NCBI GenBank assembly: GCA_965215765.1
Contig: OZ244118.1
Coordinates: 930,001-994,000 of the forward strand
From: G965212025 sp965215765
GTDB taxonomy: Bacteria > Pseudomonadota > Gammaproteobacteria > Poriferisulfidales > Oxydemutatoraceae
Direction: 5' to 3'
Length of the DNA: 64,000 bases
Shown here: piece by piece, positions 17,165 through 25,671 of the stretch
Numbering within the stretch: position 1 is the first letter of the stretch
Layout of the letters: each line of letters starts with the position of its first letter
Position numbers and translations under genes: made by a program
Notes under the pieces: generated by a model
Databases searched by the model: none
What the model was told of the DNA's origin: nothing
The model's input: the letters and a program-made list of their open reading frames with translations, nothing else

Positions 17165-17952
17165 AACAAAAGCTGTCCCAATGAGTAAAAGTTGTCCAAA
17201 ATATTCGCCTCAAAGTATTCTTTAAAGATATCCATAAGTACACCAAAGATAATAATCAAAACGAGTATAGCAGCTGCGCTTTTTATGGGCATGGCAAGAA
17301 AGAAAATGTTCAACTGAGGAGAAAATCTTCCAATCAGGCCGAGACCGAACTCGACAATGAACATGGTGATAACTGCAGGGCCAGCCAGATACACAGCGGT
17401 TTTGACCAACGCATCCATGTGCATGAGGAAAAAGGGCGCGCGGTCAAGCTGTATGTTCGGCATAAATTCGTGTACCGGCCAATACACGTAGCTGCCATAG
17501 AGGCCGCTCAGGAAGAGGGGAAAAATTCCAGCGATGAAAAAAAGAGCGGTAGCGGTCTGCAACATCAGTTGGCCCAGAGGCGACACCTGCTCGCCGAGCA
17601 AGGGGTCAAAAGACTCGGCAATGGTCGCCCCCCTCTGGTTGTCAATGAATGCTCCCACGGATGAAATTGCCCAAAATATGATGTTAGTCAGAAATCCGAT
17701 TGCAAGCCCGATAAAAAATTCCTTGGCGGAAATGAGGAGCATTTCGGCGTAACCAAGGCTTTCAGGAAAGTCGTCTTCAACGACAGGAAAAATAAAAAGT
17801 GCCAAGCTCAGCATTATGCTGTTGCGTGTCAGTTGACCGCCCAGCAACTCCTTGCTCATAAAGCTTACGATCGTGAATGCCGCAACCATGCGGGGCAAGA
17901 TCATGGAGAAAGTCACGACCACCCGCCCGAATTCTGAAATAATGTCTTCCAA
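17161..17952 (-). CDS. sctT: Type III secretion export apparatus protein SctT (YscT/FliR family)
   Basis: A 263-residue polytopic membrane protein of the export gate, normally assembled with SctR and SctS at the entrance of the secretion channel. Several long hydrophobic segments and the family pattern (RMVAAFTIVSFMSKELLGG near the N-terminus, AISSVGAFIDNQRGA centrally) support the call. It overlaps sctU by 4 bp. It is separated from sctS by 183 bp with no gene, an unusual gap, since these genes usually abut. Confidence 0.94.
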   Translation of the reverse strand: MEDIISEFGRVVVTFSMILPRMVAAFTIVSFMSKELLGGQLTRNSIMLSLALFIFPVVEDDFPESLGYAEMLLISAKEFFIGLAIGFLTNIIFWAISSVGAFIDNQRGATIAESFDPLLGEQVSPLGQLMLQTATALFFIAGIFPLFLSGLYGSYVYWPVHEFMPNIQLDRAPFFLMHMDALVKTAVYLAGPAVITMFIVEFGLGLIGRFSPQLNIFFLAMPIKSAAAILVLIIIFGVLMDIFKEYFEANILDNFYSLGQLLL

Positions 17953-18135
17953 GTCAGCTGTGCCTCATCTCAGGGCTGGTGTTGCGAGTGCAGATATCTT
18001 TCTTTCAGAGGGGAAAGAAAAGCCTTGCTCTATATTCTGTGCGAACCCCGGGAGTCACTGTCAAAACACCTTCGTAACGCTTTTTGATGATTCAAGTGTG
18101 CATTTTTGGATTGACAAAAAATCCAGCGATCGGAA

Positions 18136-18408
18136 TTAAGACCCTTCGGCTATTCTGTCGAAAACAAATACGGCGTATTGGTAGATTTCTTCGCCCAGCC
18201 AAGCGCCAGTGGCAAAAATAGTCAGGATGACCGCAATCAGTTTTATTGCGAAAGAAAGGGTTTGTTCCTGGATTTGTGTGAGAGCCTGAAACAGGCTGAC
18301 CACCGTCCCAACGACCGAGGCAACGATGATTGGCGGCAGAGACAGCAAGAGCACCAGCAAAAGTGCTTCCTGCGTGAGAGAGACAATGCTGTAGGCGTCG
18401 GCAATCAC
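18136..18408 (-). CDS. sctS: Type III secretion export apparatus protein SctS (YscS/FliQ family)
   Basis: 90 residues with the two transmembrane helices of this family (about 15-38 and 55-75) joined by the conserved loop FQALTQIQEQTLSFA. It forms the export gate with SctR and SctT. The start overlaps the sctQ stop (ATGA), so sctS follows sctQ directly, whereas in most T3SS and flagellar loci sctR/fliP stands between them. Confidence 0.94.
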   Translation of the reverse strand: MIADAYSIVSLTQEALLLVLLLSLPPIIVASVVGTVVSLFQALTQIQEQTLSFAIKLIAVILTIFATGAWLGEEIYQYAVFVFDRIAEGS

Positions 18409-19487
18409 GGGTTGGGAGCTGCTTGCGGTTCAGCTTGCTCATCGTCCTGTGGGGCGAAAAGTGCGGGCTGGCGTTCGGTGACGGCAAACAATCGTGCTGC
18501 CGGTTGGGTGGCAATGCTGAGCAGTTCGCATTGCGCGATAACTGCATCGTTCAGTCTGAGCAGCAAATACTCGTTCTTTGTAGGGGCTCTGGTAATGACT
18601 TGACCGGGCTGCAATTTCAGGAGTGCTTTGGTGTAGAAGGATTTTTCCGGAAGCTCAAGGTACAAGCGAAAAAGCAATTCTTCGGGCGTGTCCGCGGCGG
18701 CGGCACCCTCTCCGTTTGCCTGTGTATTGCCGTTCTCGCCAAGTTGCTTTCCCATCACCAGCCTGTTTTCTTCCACAAGAGCTTCGAAAATGGTTTTTCC
18801 ACCTATGTTGAGTTCAAAGCAGCCACTGTCAAATCCATGCCAATCCAGGAAGATAATGTCTCCCGCCTCCAGTGACCGCAGCTCGCTTTCAGTGAGTTGC
18901 GCGCTGGCCACACGAATACGTACCGGAACAGGTACATCGGGAATAACCACTGCCGGGCGGGAGCCGAGAAATCCGCACCAGTTGAGCAGTTTCGGCAAAG
19001 CTTCCTTGGCGAACGAGATTTCACCACCCAATCCTTTATTTTCAGTGCTGAACCCCATGCTCAAACCAGTTACGGCCGGCGCGTCTCCAATGCTTAAGTG
19101 GCTGAACTCAATCGTCGTGCCGGTTTTCGTGAAGAAAACATCAAGAGCAGGCTGTATGGCCGCCTCAAATACGCCGAGTTTCAGTTCATCAGGCATTTCA
19201 GAAAAATCCGCAGGCGAAAACCAGTCGCCGAGCAAGGCACTTAAAAACCCTTGGTTGCAAGACAAGGAAAATTGTGTACTGCTTATCGTTCCTTCAACAT
19301 GGACCACTTGCTCGGCCAGCCTGTTTTCAGGGGACAAGTTAATTTTCAAAGTTCCCGCAATAGTCGTAATCTCGAGCCCAAGATTTCGTGTGGCGAGCAG
19401 GTTGCGAAACCTGCTTTCTTCGGCTCTGACCGGAGGGTACAGGTATTCTTCAGCTGTGCTGGCGAATTCAAGCATCCTGTTGTTCAT
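18405..19487 (-). CDS. sctQ: Type III secretion cytoplasmic ring protein SctQ
   Basis: Builds the cytosolic sorting platform under the injectisome. About 360 residues with a variable N-terminal half and two C-terminal SpoA (surface presentation of antigens) domains: one around VPVRIRVASAQLTESELRSL, the other around LKLQPGQVI and NEYLLLRLNDAVIA. Acidic and Pro/Gln-rich tail. Possible starts are TTG 19496, ATG 19487 and ATG 19475; all lie inside the end of the preceding chimeric ORF, as they would lie inside the end of sctP in the ancestral order. Its first 110 or so bases are repeated four more times upstream. Confidence 0.9.
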   Translation of the reverse strand: MNNRMLEFASTAEEYLYPPVRAEESRFRNLLATRNLGLEITTIAGTLKINLSPENRLAEQVVHVEGTISSTQFSLSCNQGFLSALLGDWFSPADFSEMPDELKLGVFEAAIQPALDVFFTKTGTTIEFSHLSIGDAPAVTGLSMGFSTENKGLGGEISFAKEALPKLLNWCGFLGSRPAVVIPDVPVPVRIRVASAQLTESELRSLEAGDIIFLDWHGFDSGCFELNIGGKTIFEALVEENRLVMGKQLGENGNTQANGEGAAAADTPEELLFRLYLELPEKSFYTKALLKLQPGQVITRAPTKNEYLLLRLNDAVIAQCELLSIATQPAARLFAVTERQPALFAPQDDEQAEPQAAPNP

Positions 19488-19807
19488 CCTGAACAAAGCG
19501 GCGTTTGCCGTGACCTGCCTTGGTTGTCTCGTTGCTGTTGTTGCTGAGTGTGCGTGTCAGTTACAGAGATTTGAACGTCCAGCTTGAGGTTCTGGGAAAG
19601 CGTTTGTTTCATGATCCCCTGTTGTTGAGACAAGAGATTGGCGGCATCGGCAGTCTCTGCAGAAAATGACACGCTGAGCTCATTTCCTTCCAGATTTCGT
19701 GTGGCGAGCAGGTTGCGAAACCTGCTTTCTTCGGTTTTGACCGGAGGGTACAGGTATTCTTCAGCTGTGCTGGCGAATTCAAGCATCCTGTTGTTCATCC
19801 TGAACAA
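19484..19807 (-). CDS. Chimeric mini-ORF: SctQ N-terminus joined to SctP C-terminus (unit 5)
   Basis: About 107 residues: 38 from the SctQ start (MFRMNNRMLEF to LLATRN), then the SctP tail (EGNELSVSF to VTDTHT) and a short Gln tract. An extra T in this unit changes the end from RRFVQDEQQDA to RQTPLCSG. It sits immediately before real sctQ. Probably a by-product of the duplication; a role as a small SctQ/SctP decoy is conceivable but unproven. Confidence 0.5.
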   Translation of the reverse strand: MFRMNNRMLEFASTAEEYLYPPVKTEESRFRNLLATRNLEGNELSVSFSAETADAANLLSQQQGIMKQTLSQNLKLDVQISVTDTHTQQQQQRDNQGRSRQTPLCSG

Positions 19808-20136
19808 AGCGGCGTTTGCCGTGACCTGCCTTGGTTGTCTCGTTGCTGTTGCTGCTGTTGCTGCTGTTGCTGCTGAGTGTGCGCGTCAGCTACAGAGATT
19901 TGAACGTCCAGCTTGAGGTTCTGGGAAAGCGTTTGTTTCATGACCCTCTGTTGTTGAGACAAGAGATTGGCGGCATCGGCAGTCTCCGCAGAAAATAACA
20001 CGCTGGTCTCATCTCCTTCTTTATTTCGTGTGGCGAGCAGGTTGCGAAACCTGCTTTCTTCGGCTCTGACCGGAGGGTACAGGTATTCTTCAGCTGTGCT
20101 GGCGAATTCAAGCATCCTGTTGTTCATCCTGAACAA
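19795..20136 (-). CDS. Chimeric mini-ORF, SctQ start with SctP end (unit 4, long Gln tract)
   Basis: About 113 residues, same design as its neighbours. The Gln run is expanded to eleven, followed by R, from repeated CTG/TTG on the plus strand near 19844-19875. It shares the extra T and the RQTPLCSG ending with unit 5. Confidence 0.5.
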   Translation of the reverse strand: MFRMNNRMLEFASTAEEYLYPPVRAEESRFRNLLATRNKEGDETSVLFSAETADAANLLSQQQRVMKQTLSQNLKLDVQISVADAHTQQQQQQQQQQQRDNQGRSRQTPLCSG

Positions 20137-20446
20137 AGCGGCGTTGCCGTGACCTGCCTTGGTTGTCTTGCTGCTGTTGCTGCTGAGTGTGCGCGTCAGT
20201 TACAGAGATTTGAACGTCCAGCTTGAGGTTCCGGGAAAGCGTTTGTTTCATGACCCCCTGTTGTTGAGACAAGAGATTGGCGGCATCGGCAGTCTCCGCA
20301 GAAAATGACACGCTGAGCTCATCTCCTTCCTTATTTCGCGTGGCGAGCAGATTGCGAAACCTGCTTTCTTCGGTTTTGACCGGAGGGTACAGGTATTCTT
20401 CAGCTGTGCTGGCGAATTCAAGCATCCTGTTGTTCATCCTGAACAA
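20108..20446 (-). CDS. Chimeric mini-ORF, SctQ start with SctP end (unit 3)
   Basis: About 112 residues. Six-Gln tract and the original SctP ending FVQDEQQDA, overlapping the next SctQ-type start by about 29 bp exactly as sctP does. Confidence 0.5.
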   Translation of the reverse strand: MFRMNNRMLEFASTAEEYLYPPVKTEESRFRNLLATRNKEGDELSVSFSAETADAANLLSQQQGVMKQTLSRNLKLDVQISVTDAHTQQQQQQDNQGRSRQRRFVQDEQQDA

Positions 20447-20756
20447 AGCGGCGTTGCCGTGACCTGCCTTGGTTGTCTTGCTGCTGTTGCTGCTGAGTGT
20501 GCGCGTCAGTTACAGAGATTTGAACGTCCAGCTTGAGGTTCTGGGAAAGCGTTTGTTTCATGACCCCCTGTTGTTGAGACAAGAGATTGGCGGCATCGGC
20601 AGTCTCTGCAGAAAATGACACGCTGAGCTCATTTCCTTCCTTATTTCGCGTGGCGAGCAGGTTGCGAAACCTGCTTTTTTCGGTTTTGACCGGAGGGTAC
20701 AGGTATTCTTCAGTTGTGCTGGCGAATTCAAGCATCCTGTTGTTCATCCTGAACAA
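20418..20756 (-). CDS. Chimeric mini-ORF, SctQ start with SctP end (unit 2)
   Basis: About 112 residues, nearly identical to unit 3. Small substitutions (TTEEY for TAEEY, EKSRF for EESRF) show that it is a separate genomic copy. It directly follows the authentic sctP. Confidence 0.5.
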   Translation of the reverse strand: MFRMNNRMLEFASTTEEYLYPPVKTEKSRFRNLLATRNKEGNELSVSFSAETADAANLLSQQQGVMKQTLSQNLKLDVQISVTDAHTQQQQQQDNQGRSRQRRFVQDEQQDA

Positions 20757-21591
20757 AGCGGCGTTGCCGTGACCTGCCTTGGTTGTCTTGTTGCTGTTGC
20801 TGCTGAGTGTGCGCGTCAGCTACAGAGATTTGAACGTCCAGCTTGAGGTTCTGGGAAAGCGTTTGTTTCATGACCCCCTGCTGTTGAGACAAGAGATTGG
20901 CGGCATCGGCAGTCTCCGCAGAAAATGACACGCTGAGCTCATTTCCTTCCTTGCTGATCGTGACTTCCGTCCCCTTCATGACACCATGATCCAGAGTGAT
21001 TCTGACTTCCGGAACCTTTGATGCATCTCCCGGAGCTGACACCAGTATGCGGCTGACGATTTTTTCGGTGAGTTCGTGGAGTTTGGCAGGGCTGGTGGTG
21101 GCGTGTGCTTCACTTGCCTTGGTTTCACCCGGCAGCTTGCTGGTTCCGCCGGTGGCTAACAAGCCAGGGTTCAGGCGCGGGTCGCCATCAAGTTTGTCGT
21201 GTTTCTTCCCTGCCTCTTTGTGCATCCCGCCCCGCATTCCGGGATGTTGGAGGCGCCGATCAAGCAAGTTTTCCTGTTTGGTGTGGTCCGTGCCTTTTGC
21301 CTGTTTTTTTGCTGAAGCAGTCTTCGCGTCTTGTTGCGCAGCGCCTTCACTGGCTTTTTTCGACTCCCCGCTTTGTTGTGCAGAGCCTTTACTGGCTTTT
21401 TCCGCCCTCTCGCTTTGAAGGGCATCAGCTTTGTTTTCCTGCTCTTGAGCTGCCTCTTTTTTGCCGCTCTTGTTCATCAACTCTTCAAAATGATCTTTTT
21501 CGCCACTTTGTGCGGTTTGTTCGGGCGACTGACGTCTGTTTTCGTCATTCAGATTTCTGGATATAGCTGACGGGTTAGATTGAATCTTCAT
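20728..21591 (-). CDS. sctP: Type III secretion needle-length/substrate-switch protein SctP (HpaP-like)
   Basis: 287 residues. A long hydrophilic, Lys/Gln/Ala-rich and probably disordered N-terminal part (1-150) is followed by a folded C-terminal switch domain (about 170-260, with VPEVRITLDHGVMKGTEVTIS and LSVSFSAETADAANLLSQQ). This matches the SctP/FliK logic, in which the N-terminal ruler is variable and the C-terminal domain signals SctU. Position between sctO and sctQ supports the call. The start overlaps the sctO stop by 17 bp. The 3-prime 200 bp are part of the tandem array. Confidence 0.82.
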   Translation of the reverse strand: MKIQSNPSAISRNLNDENRRQSPEQTAQSGEKDHFEELMNKSGKKEAAQEQENKADALQSERAEKASKGSAQQSGESKKASEGAAQQDAKTASAKKQAKGTDHTKQENLLDRRLQHPGMRGGMHKEAGKKHDKLDGDPRLNPGLLATGGTSKLPGETKASEAHATTSPAKLHELTEKIVSRILVSAPGDASKVPEVRITLDHGVMKGTEVTISKEGNELSVSFSAETADAANLLSQQQGVMKQTLSQNLKLDVQISVADAHTQQQQQQDNQGRSRQRRFVQDEQQDA

Positions 21592-22072
21592 TTTGGTTTT
21601 CCTCCACCATTATTAAGGGGCTTTTGACGCTGAATTCCTCCAATTCCAAGTCTTCCAGGCGTTGTTTTTCACGGTTTTTCTCTTCATTTACCACGCGAAT
21701 TGTCTCTTCGTATTTCTGAACTTTCTGTTCGGCCTTCGTTCTGAGTATTCGTGCTTCGGCAAGCAGCTTTTTGGCTTCCTGTACCGCCATTTCTGCGTCT
21801 GAGACCGCTTTTTTCAAAAGGACGTTTTTGGCGTACAGGTCTGCAACTTCCATGCGCATATCGGTGAGGTCTATCAAAAGGGTGTCTCGTCCTTTGACTT
21901 TATCAAACAAACGTTCTTCTTCCTCAACGCGCCAAATCTGGTATTCGTTCAGGCTCTTTTTTTCTTTTAACACCGTGAGCAAATTTCTTTCTAGCTTGGC
22001 GTGGGCCTTACTAAGCTGCAATTGCGCGTTATCACGGTGCAATTCCTTGATATGCAATAGCTGGTCCAGCAT
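21575..22072 (-). CDS. sctO: Type III secretion stalk protein SctO (YscO/FliJ-like)
   Basis: 165 residues predicted to be almost entirely a two-helix coiled coil rich in K, E and R (QLSKAHAKLERNLLTVLKEK, KLLAEARILRTKAEQKVQKY). This is the form of SctO/FliJ, the stalk that sits inside the ATPase hexamer and contacts SctV. It starts directly after the sctN stop and overlaps sctP. Confidence 0.85.
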   Translation of the reverse strand: MLDQLLHIKELHRDNAQLQLSKAHAKLERNLLTVLKEKKSLNEYQIWRVEEEERLFDKVKGRDTLLIDLTDMRMEVADLYAKNVLLKKAVSDAEMAVQEAKKLLAEARILRTKAEQKVQKYEETIRVVNEEKNREKQRLEDLELEEFSVKSPLIMVEENQNEDSI

Positions 22073-22073
22073 C

Positions 22074-23402
22074 TCAGACTCCGATTTCTTTCATTCTTCG
22101 CACTGTCTCTGAAAAGTCTACGAACTCATTGGTTCCCTGGCAAAGAAAACTCTCGATCAGGTCGTGCTTTTGAATGGCCTGATCCGCCAAGGGATCCGAG
22201 CCACTTTGGTACTCCCCGATTTTGACCAGAAGATCGACTTCCTGGTACTTTGAGATCAATTCTCGCAAACGGGTGGCGGCTGCGACGTGCTCACTGTCTG
22301 TCACATTTGGCATTACGCGGCTGACGCTTTCCAGGACATCAATGGCTGGATAATGACCACCTGCCGCGAGTTTGCGCGAAAGAATGATGTGCCCGTCCAG
22401 AATGGATCGCGTTTCATCGGCGATGGGTTCGGTCATGTCGTCACCTTCTACGAGCACGGTGTAAAAAGCGGTGATGGAACCGCGGCTGGATTGCCCTGCG
22501 CGCTCCATCAATTTTGGCAAGGTGGCAAAAACCGATGGCGGAAATCCGCGGCGGGTGGGTGGCTCGCCCGCTGCGAGTCCAATTTCACGTAAAGCCCGGG
22601 CAAAGCGCGTGACCGAATCCATCAGTAACAGTACTTTCTTTCCTTGGTCGCGGAAAAATTCGGCAATTGCAGTCGCGCAGTAAGCGGCTTTGGCTCGCTC
22701 AATGGATGGCCGATCCGAAGTTGCCACGACGACCACAGTCCGAGCCATGCCTTCCGGGCCAAGGCTGTGTTCAATAAATTCCCGGACTTCCCGCCCGCGC
22801 TCTCCGATCAGCGCCAGAACGATTACGTCTGCCTGGGCGCCTTTGATCAGGGACGACAGCAAAGTGCTTTTTCCCACTCCGGCTGCGGCGAAAATGCCGA
22901 TGCGCTGTCCTTCACCGCAAGTCAGCAACCCATCGATCACCCGCGATTGCATGGCAAGGGGTTGCTCAATGATTTTTCTGGACATGGGGTTTGGTGGATC
23001 GGCGTAAATGGGGTAGTGATCGGTTGCTTTTTCTTCGATGCTTGTGGCGGAACCCATCAAGGGCTGACCCAGGCTGTTCAGAGCTTTGCCGAGTAAGTGG
23101 TAGCCGACCGGGATGCGGTGTACCTTGCCGCTTGGAACCACTTCTGTGTTTGTGGAGATGCCGAGCATTTCCCCCATGGGTGTCAGCAAAGCGTACTTTC
23201 CGGATAACCCCACCACTTCTGCGTGCAGTCCCTTCTCTTCGCCCGGATTACGCAAGATGCATAACTCGCCGAGCTTTACATTTGGAACGACCGCGCGTAC
23301 CAAAGTCCCAATCACTTCCCGAACCCGTCCGCGCATTTCGTAAAGCTGCGTGTCCGTTACCGCATCCTTCAGAACGTCAGTGATGTAAGAAAGTCCTTCC
23401 AC
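22074..23402 (-). CDS. sctN: Type III secretion ATPase SctN
   Basis: Hexameric ATPase that strips chaperones and unfolds substrates at the export gate. 442 residues related to F1-beta, with Walker A AAGVGKST at 173-180, Walker B-type segment KKVLLLMDSVTRFARA, and the family sequences GEPPTRRGFPPSVFATLP and ERAGQSSRGSITAFYTVLVEGDD. The GTG start at 23402 has an AAGGAG too close to be ideal, so the true start could be slightly different. It lies 5 bp from the BtrW-like gene and abuts sctO. Confidence 0.96.
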   Translation of the reverse strand: MEGLSYITDVLKDAVTDTQLYEMRGRVREVIGTLVRAVVPNVKLGELCILRNPGEEKGLHAEVVGLSGKYALLTPMGEMLGISTNTEVVPSGKVHRIPVGYHLLGKALNSLGQPLMGSATSIEEKATDHYPIYADPPNPMSRKIIEQPLAMQSRVIDGLLTCGEGQRIGIFAAAGVGKSTLLSSLIKGAQADVIVLALIGERGREVREFIEHSLGPEGMARTVVVVATSDRPSIERAKAAYCATAIAEFFRDQGKKVLLLMDSVTRFARALREIGLAAGEPPTRRGFPPSVFATLPKLMERAGQSSRGSITAFYTVLVEGDDMTEPIADETRSILDGHIILSRKLAAGGHYPAIDVLESVSRVMPNVTDSEHVAAATRLRELISKYQEVDLLVKIGEYQSGSDPLADQAIQKHDLIESFLCQGTNEFVDFSETVRRMKEIGV

Positions 23403-23407
23403 GCTCC

Positions 23408-23836
23408 TTATTTCTCCAGAGATTTTTCCATCAGCAGAATGTTTTTATTGCCTTCACGTCGGAAACTGACTTCGTTCATCAACTGCTTCGCAAGGTAAAT
23501 GCCCAAATGACCAACCGCACGTTGTGCGGGTGGCGCGTGTAAATCTGTTGGGGGTGCAACCTGGGTGCTGTCAAAAAATGAACCACAGCTTTCTATGCAC
23601 ACGCGCAGACGACCATCCCTGATATCAAGCCGCAGTTCGGTTATTTCGGAGCCGGAAGGGTGGTGTTCGTGTTTGATCACATTGGCGAGTATTTCGTCGA
23701 CTGCAACCTGTACATCGCACATTGCATCAAAAGGAATACCGAATTGTTTGCAAAAAGACTCGACCACTTGAGGCACATGCTCAAACTCTACCTGTTGTTG
23801 GTTTCCAGCTGTTGCAATACGAACTTGCGCGTTCAC
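23408..23836 (-). CDS. Anti-sigma/serine kinase of the RsbW/BtrW type (HATPase)
   Basis: 142 residues of a GHKL ATPase domain: the N box VDEILANVIKHEHHP, a DSTQV/PP segment, and the G-rich loop GHLGIYLAKQLMNEV. Family members bind a sigma factor and phosphorylate a STAS partner. In Bordetella, BtrW does this for the T3SS together with BtrU and BtrV. Here it overlaps the PP2C phosphatase gene (ATGA) and stands in the same operon as sctN. The candidate STAS partner is at 29258. The identity of the regulated sigma factor is not visible in this window. Confidence 0.85.
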   Translation of the reverse strand: MNAQVRIATAGNQQQVEFEHVPQVVESFCKQFGIPFDAMCDVQVAVDEILANVIKHEHHPSGSEITELRLDIRDGRLRVCIESCGSFFDSTQVAPPTDLHAPPAQRAVGHLGIYLAKQLMNEVSFRREGNKNILLMEKSLEK

Positions 23837-25632
23837 AGGTCACGCTTCACGGCCATCAAAGTGGCATCATCAAAACGCGCTGCACCTTCAAATTTTTTCA
23901 GTTCGGCAAATAACCTCATGACGATTTCCTCAGCGGTTCCCCCGTATTCTAGCAAATCCAGAATCCGGGCTTCTCCAAAGGCCTCACCGTTCGCGTTTTC
24001 GGCTTCGACCAAGCCATCCGTGTACACCAAGACTGTGTCTGAAGGCTCGATTTTAATTTTGTGCGAAACGTATTTTGCTTTCGGAAACACGCTCAACCCG
24101 ATTCCGGTGTCTGCGTCGATCGGAACAGCTCGCCCCTCATGGAGCAAAATGGGTGGGAAGTGACCTGCCAGAGAAAAGTGAAAGACATGATCCCGCCTGT
24201 CCAGAATGCCGTAAAAAGCGGTTAAAAACTGGTTGGTTTTGAATTCATCCAGCAAAAAATTATTGGCCTCTTCAAGGCATTTTCCAGGGTCAGGGTTCTC
24301 GCCGTGAGCCACCAGGCGTAGCAAGATTTTTGCGGTAGCTGCCAGCAAGGCCGCGGGCACTCCTTTGTCGGAGACGTCAGCCACCACAAAGCCGGTTTTA
24401 TGTTCGCTGATGGGAAAGGCTTCAAAAAAATCGCCGCTGGTCTCGCGAGCCGGCAGCATGTCTGCATGAGCAGAGTAGTCTGTTTGAGCATCAGCAAACA
24501 GAGATCTTTTTGGCAACATTTGTTTTTGAATGTTGCGCGCGACTTCAAGCTCGCTATTGATACGGGCACTTTTGACCACGTTGTCAGCTATTTGTTTTTC
24601 ATGCAGTTTCAGGTTTTTAACCATGATCTCAAAGGAGTCGCTCAACTCTTTCAGTTCCCTGGTCATCTGCCGGTCTTTCGGAGCGGAAAAGCTGCGTTCC
24701 CCTCTCGCGATTTTTTTTGCTTCCTCGGCAAGGTCAACGATGGGTCGCGAAAATCTGCCGCCGACTTGAATGGCCAGAAAACACAGCAAGGCAAAGCCCA
24801 ACAGGCTGACATAGAGCGTGTCTCTTTTAATGCGTTTAATTTCTTTCAGTGCCGGGAACGCAGTAATTTTCAACGTGGCGTAAAGTGGCTCTTCCCCCAA
24901 GCGAACGATGGCGTTGAGTGTCGGGTCGGAAAAGATCCCTGAAGGCTGGAGAACAATAGCAGGATGTGCAGTGTTGTCGGTTTCCGGGAGTTGCACGATC
25001 TCGTTTGCCTGATTGAACAAAAGCATCTCGCCATTGTTTTTGCGAATTTCCACTAAGGGGGCAGCCAACACTTGTTCACCGGAATGACTATCAAGAGCGG
25101 TCAGCAAAGGGGACAAGAGTTGGGCGACGTCAAAAATCAGGATGGGGAGCTGCTTTGCTTGCTCACCGGCGGGTCTTTTTGGAATGTAGGCGAGTTTCCC
25201 GCTTTCGCCATGGAATCTCCAGGCAGGCAATGAGGTATCTCCAACACCTTCCAGCGGGGGATAAATCGGACAGTTGGTTGTGCCGGAGTTTCGCTGTGCG
25301 GCTGTTTCCGACACGGATCTCAGGCATGCCGCTTCAAGATCAATCAGCTCGTGGTGCAGAAAGCCTGCCTCAGTCAGCTCCAAATGGTCAGGAGATGATG
25401 CGTGGTCATCACGGGGTGCGGGGACAAGACGTTCGGTGGCCAGCATCGCAAGCCGCATATTTTTCACGACGTCAATGCTGCCGGACTGCAAATGTTTTAT
25501 ATAGCTGCCTTGAGACTGTAAAACGATTTCATGTTTTACCAGGTAGTAATCAACCGTCAAAGAAGAGGCGAGCAAGAACGTTGAGGTAACGCTAAACCAC
25601 AAAAAAACTTTGAAGCGCGTGGAGGAATACAA
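23833..25632 (-). CDS. Membrane sensor PP2C (SpoIIE-type) phosphatase, RsbU/BtrU-like
   Basis: 599 residues: transmembrane helix 1 (about 8-27), a periplasmic sensor region of about 230 residues, helix 2 (near LYVSLLGFALLCFLAIQ), a HAMP linker (RPIVDLAEEAKKIARGE), a coiled coil, and a C-terminal SpoIIE phosphatase domain with metal-binding segments ETSGDFFEAF and VADVSDKGVPAALLA. It should dephosphorylate the STAS protein and so free the sigma factor. The periplasmic domain suggests that an outside or contact signal feeds into T3SS control. It resembles BtrU of Bordetella and RsbU of Chlamydia by layout. Confidence 0.87.
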   Translation of the reverse strand: MYSSTRFKVFLWFSVTSTFLLASSLTVDYYLVKHEIVLQSQGSYIKHLQSGSIDVVKNMRLAMLATERLVPAPRDDHASSPDHLELTEAGFLHHELIDLEAACLRSVSETAAQRNSGTTNCPIYPPLEGVGDTSLPAWRFHGESGKLAYIPKRPAGEQAKQLPILIFDVAQLLSPLLTALDSHSGEQVLAAPLVEIRKNNGEMLLFNQANEIVQLPETDNTAHPAIVLQPSGIFSDPTLNAIVRLGEEPLYATLKITAFPALKEIKRIKRDTLYVSLLGFALLCFLAIQVGGRFSRPIVDLAEEAKKIARGERSFSAPKDRQMTRELKELSDSFEIMVKNLKLHEKQIADNVVKSARINSELEVARNIQKQMLPKRSLFADAQTDYSAHADMLPARETSGDFFEAFPISEHKTGFVVADVSDKGVPAALLAATAKILLRLVAHGENPDPGKCLEEANNFLLDEFKTNQFLTAFYGILDRRDHVFHFSLAGHFPPILLHEGRAVPIDADTGIGLSVFPKAKYVSHKIKIEPSDTVLVYTDGLVEAENANGEAFGEARILDLLEYGGTAEEIVMRLFAELKKFEGAARFDDATLMAVKRDL

Positions 25633-25671
25633 GGAGTGTTTGTCTGGGCTGGGGCTTTAGGGCGTTGTGGT

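Larger units (their letters stand above)
19382..20950 (-). repeat. Five tandem 310-bp units spanning the sctP/sctQ junction
   Basis: Each unit holds the last 200 or so bp of sctP followed by the first 110 or so bp of sctQ. Unit boundaries fall near 20950, 20640, 20330, 20020, 19691 and 19382, giving spacings of 310, 310, 310, 329 and about 310. The 329-bp unit is longer mainly because its CAG/CAA (Gln) tract is expanded. Units carry point differences, for example CAGAGG/CAGGGG around the sctP tail and an extra T in the two units nearest sctQ (GCGGCGTTTGCC versus GCGGCGTTGCC). Both parent genes remain full length outside the array. Confidence 0.93.
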
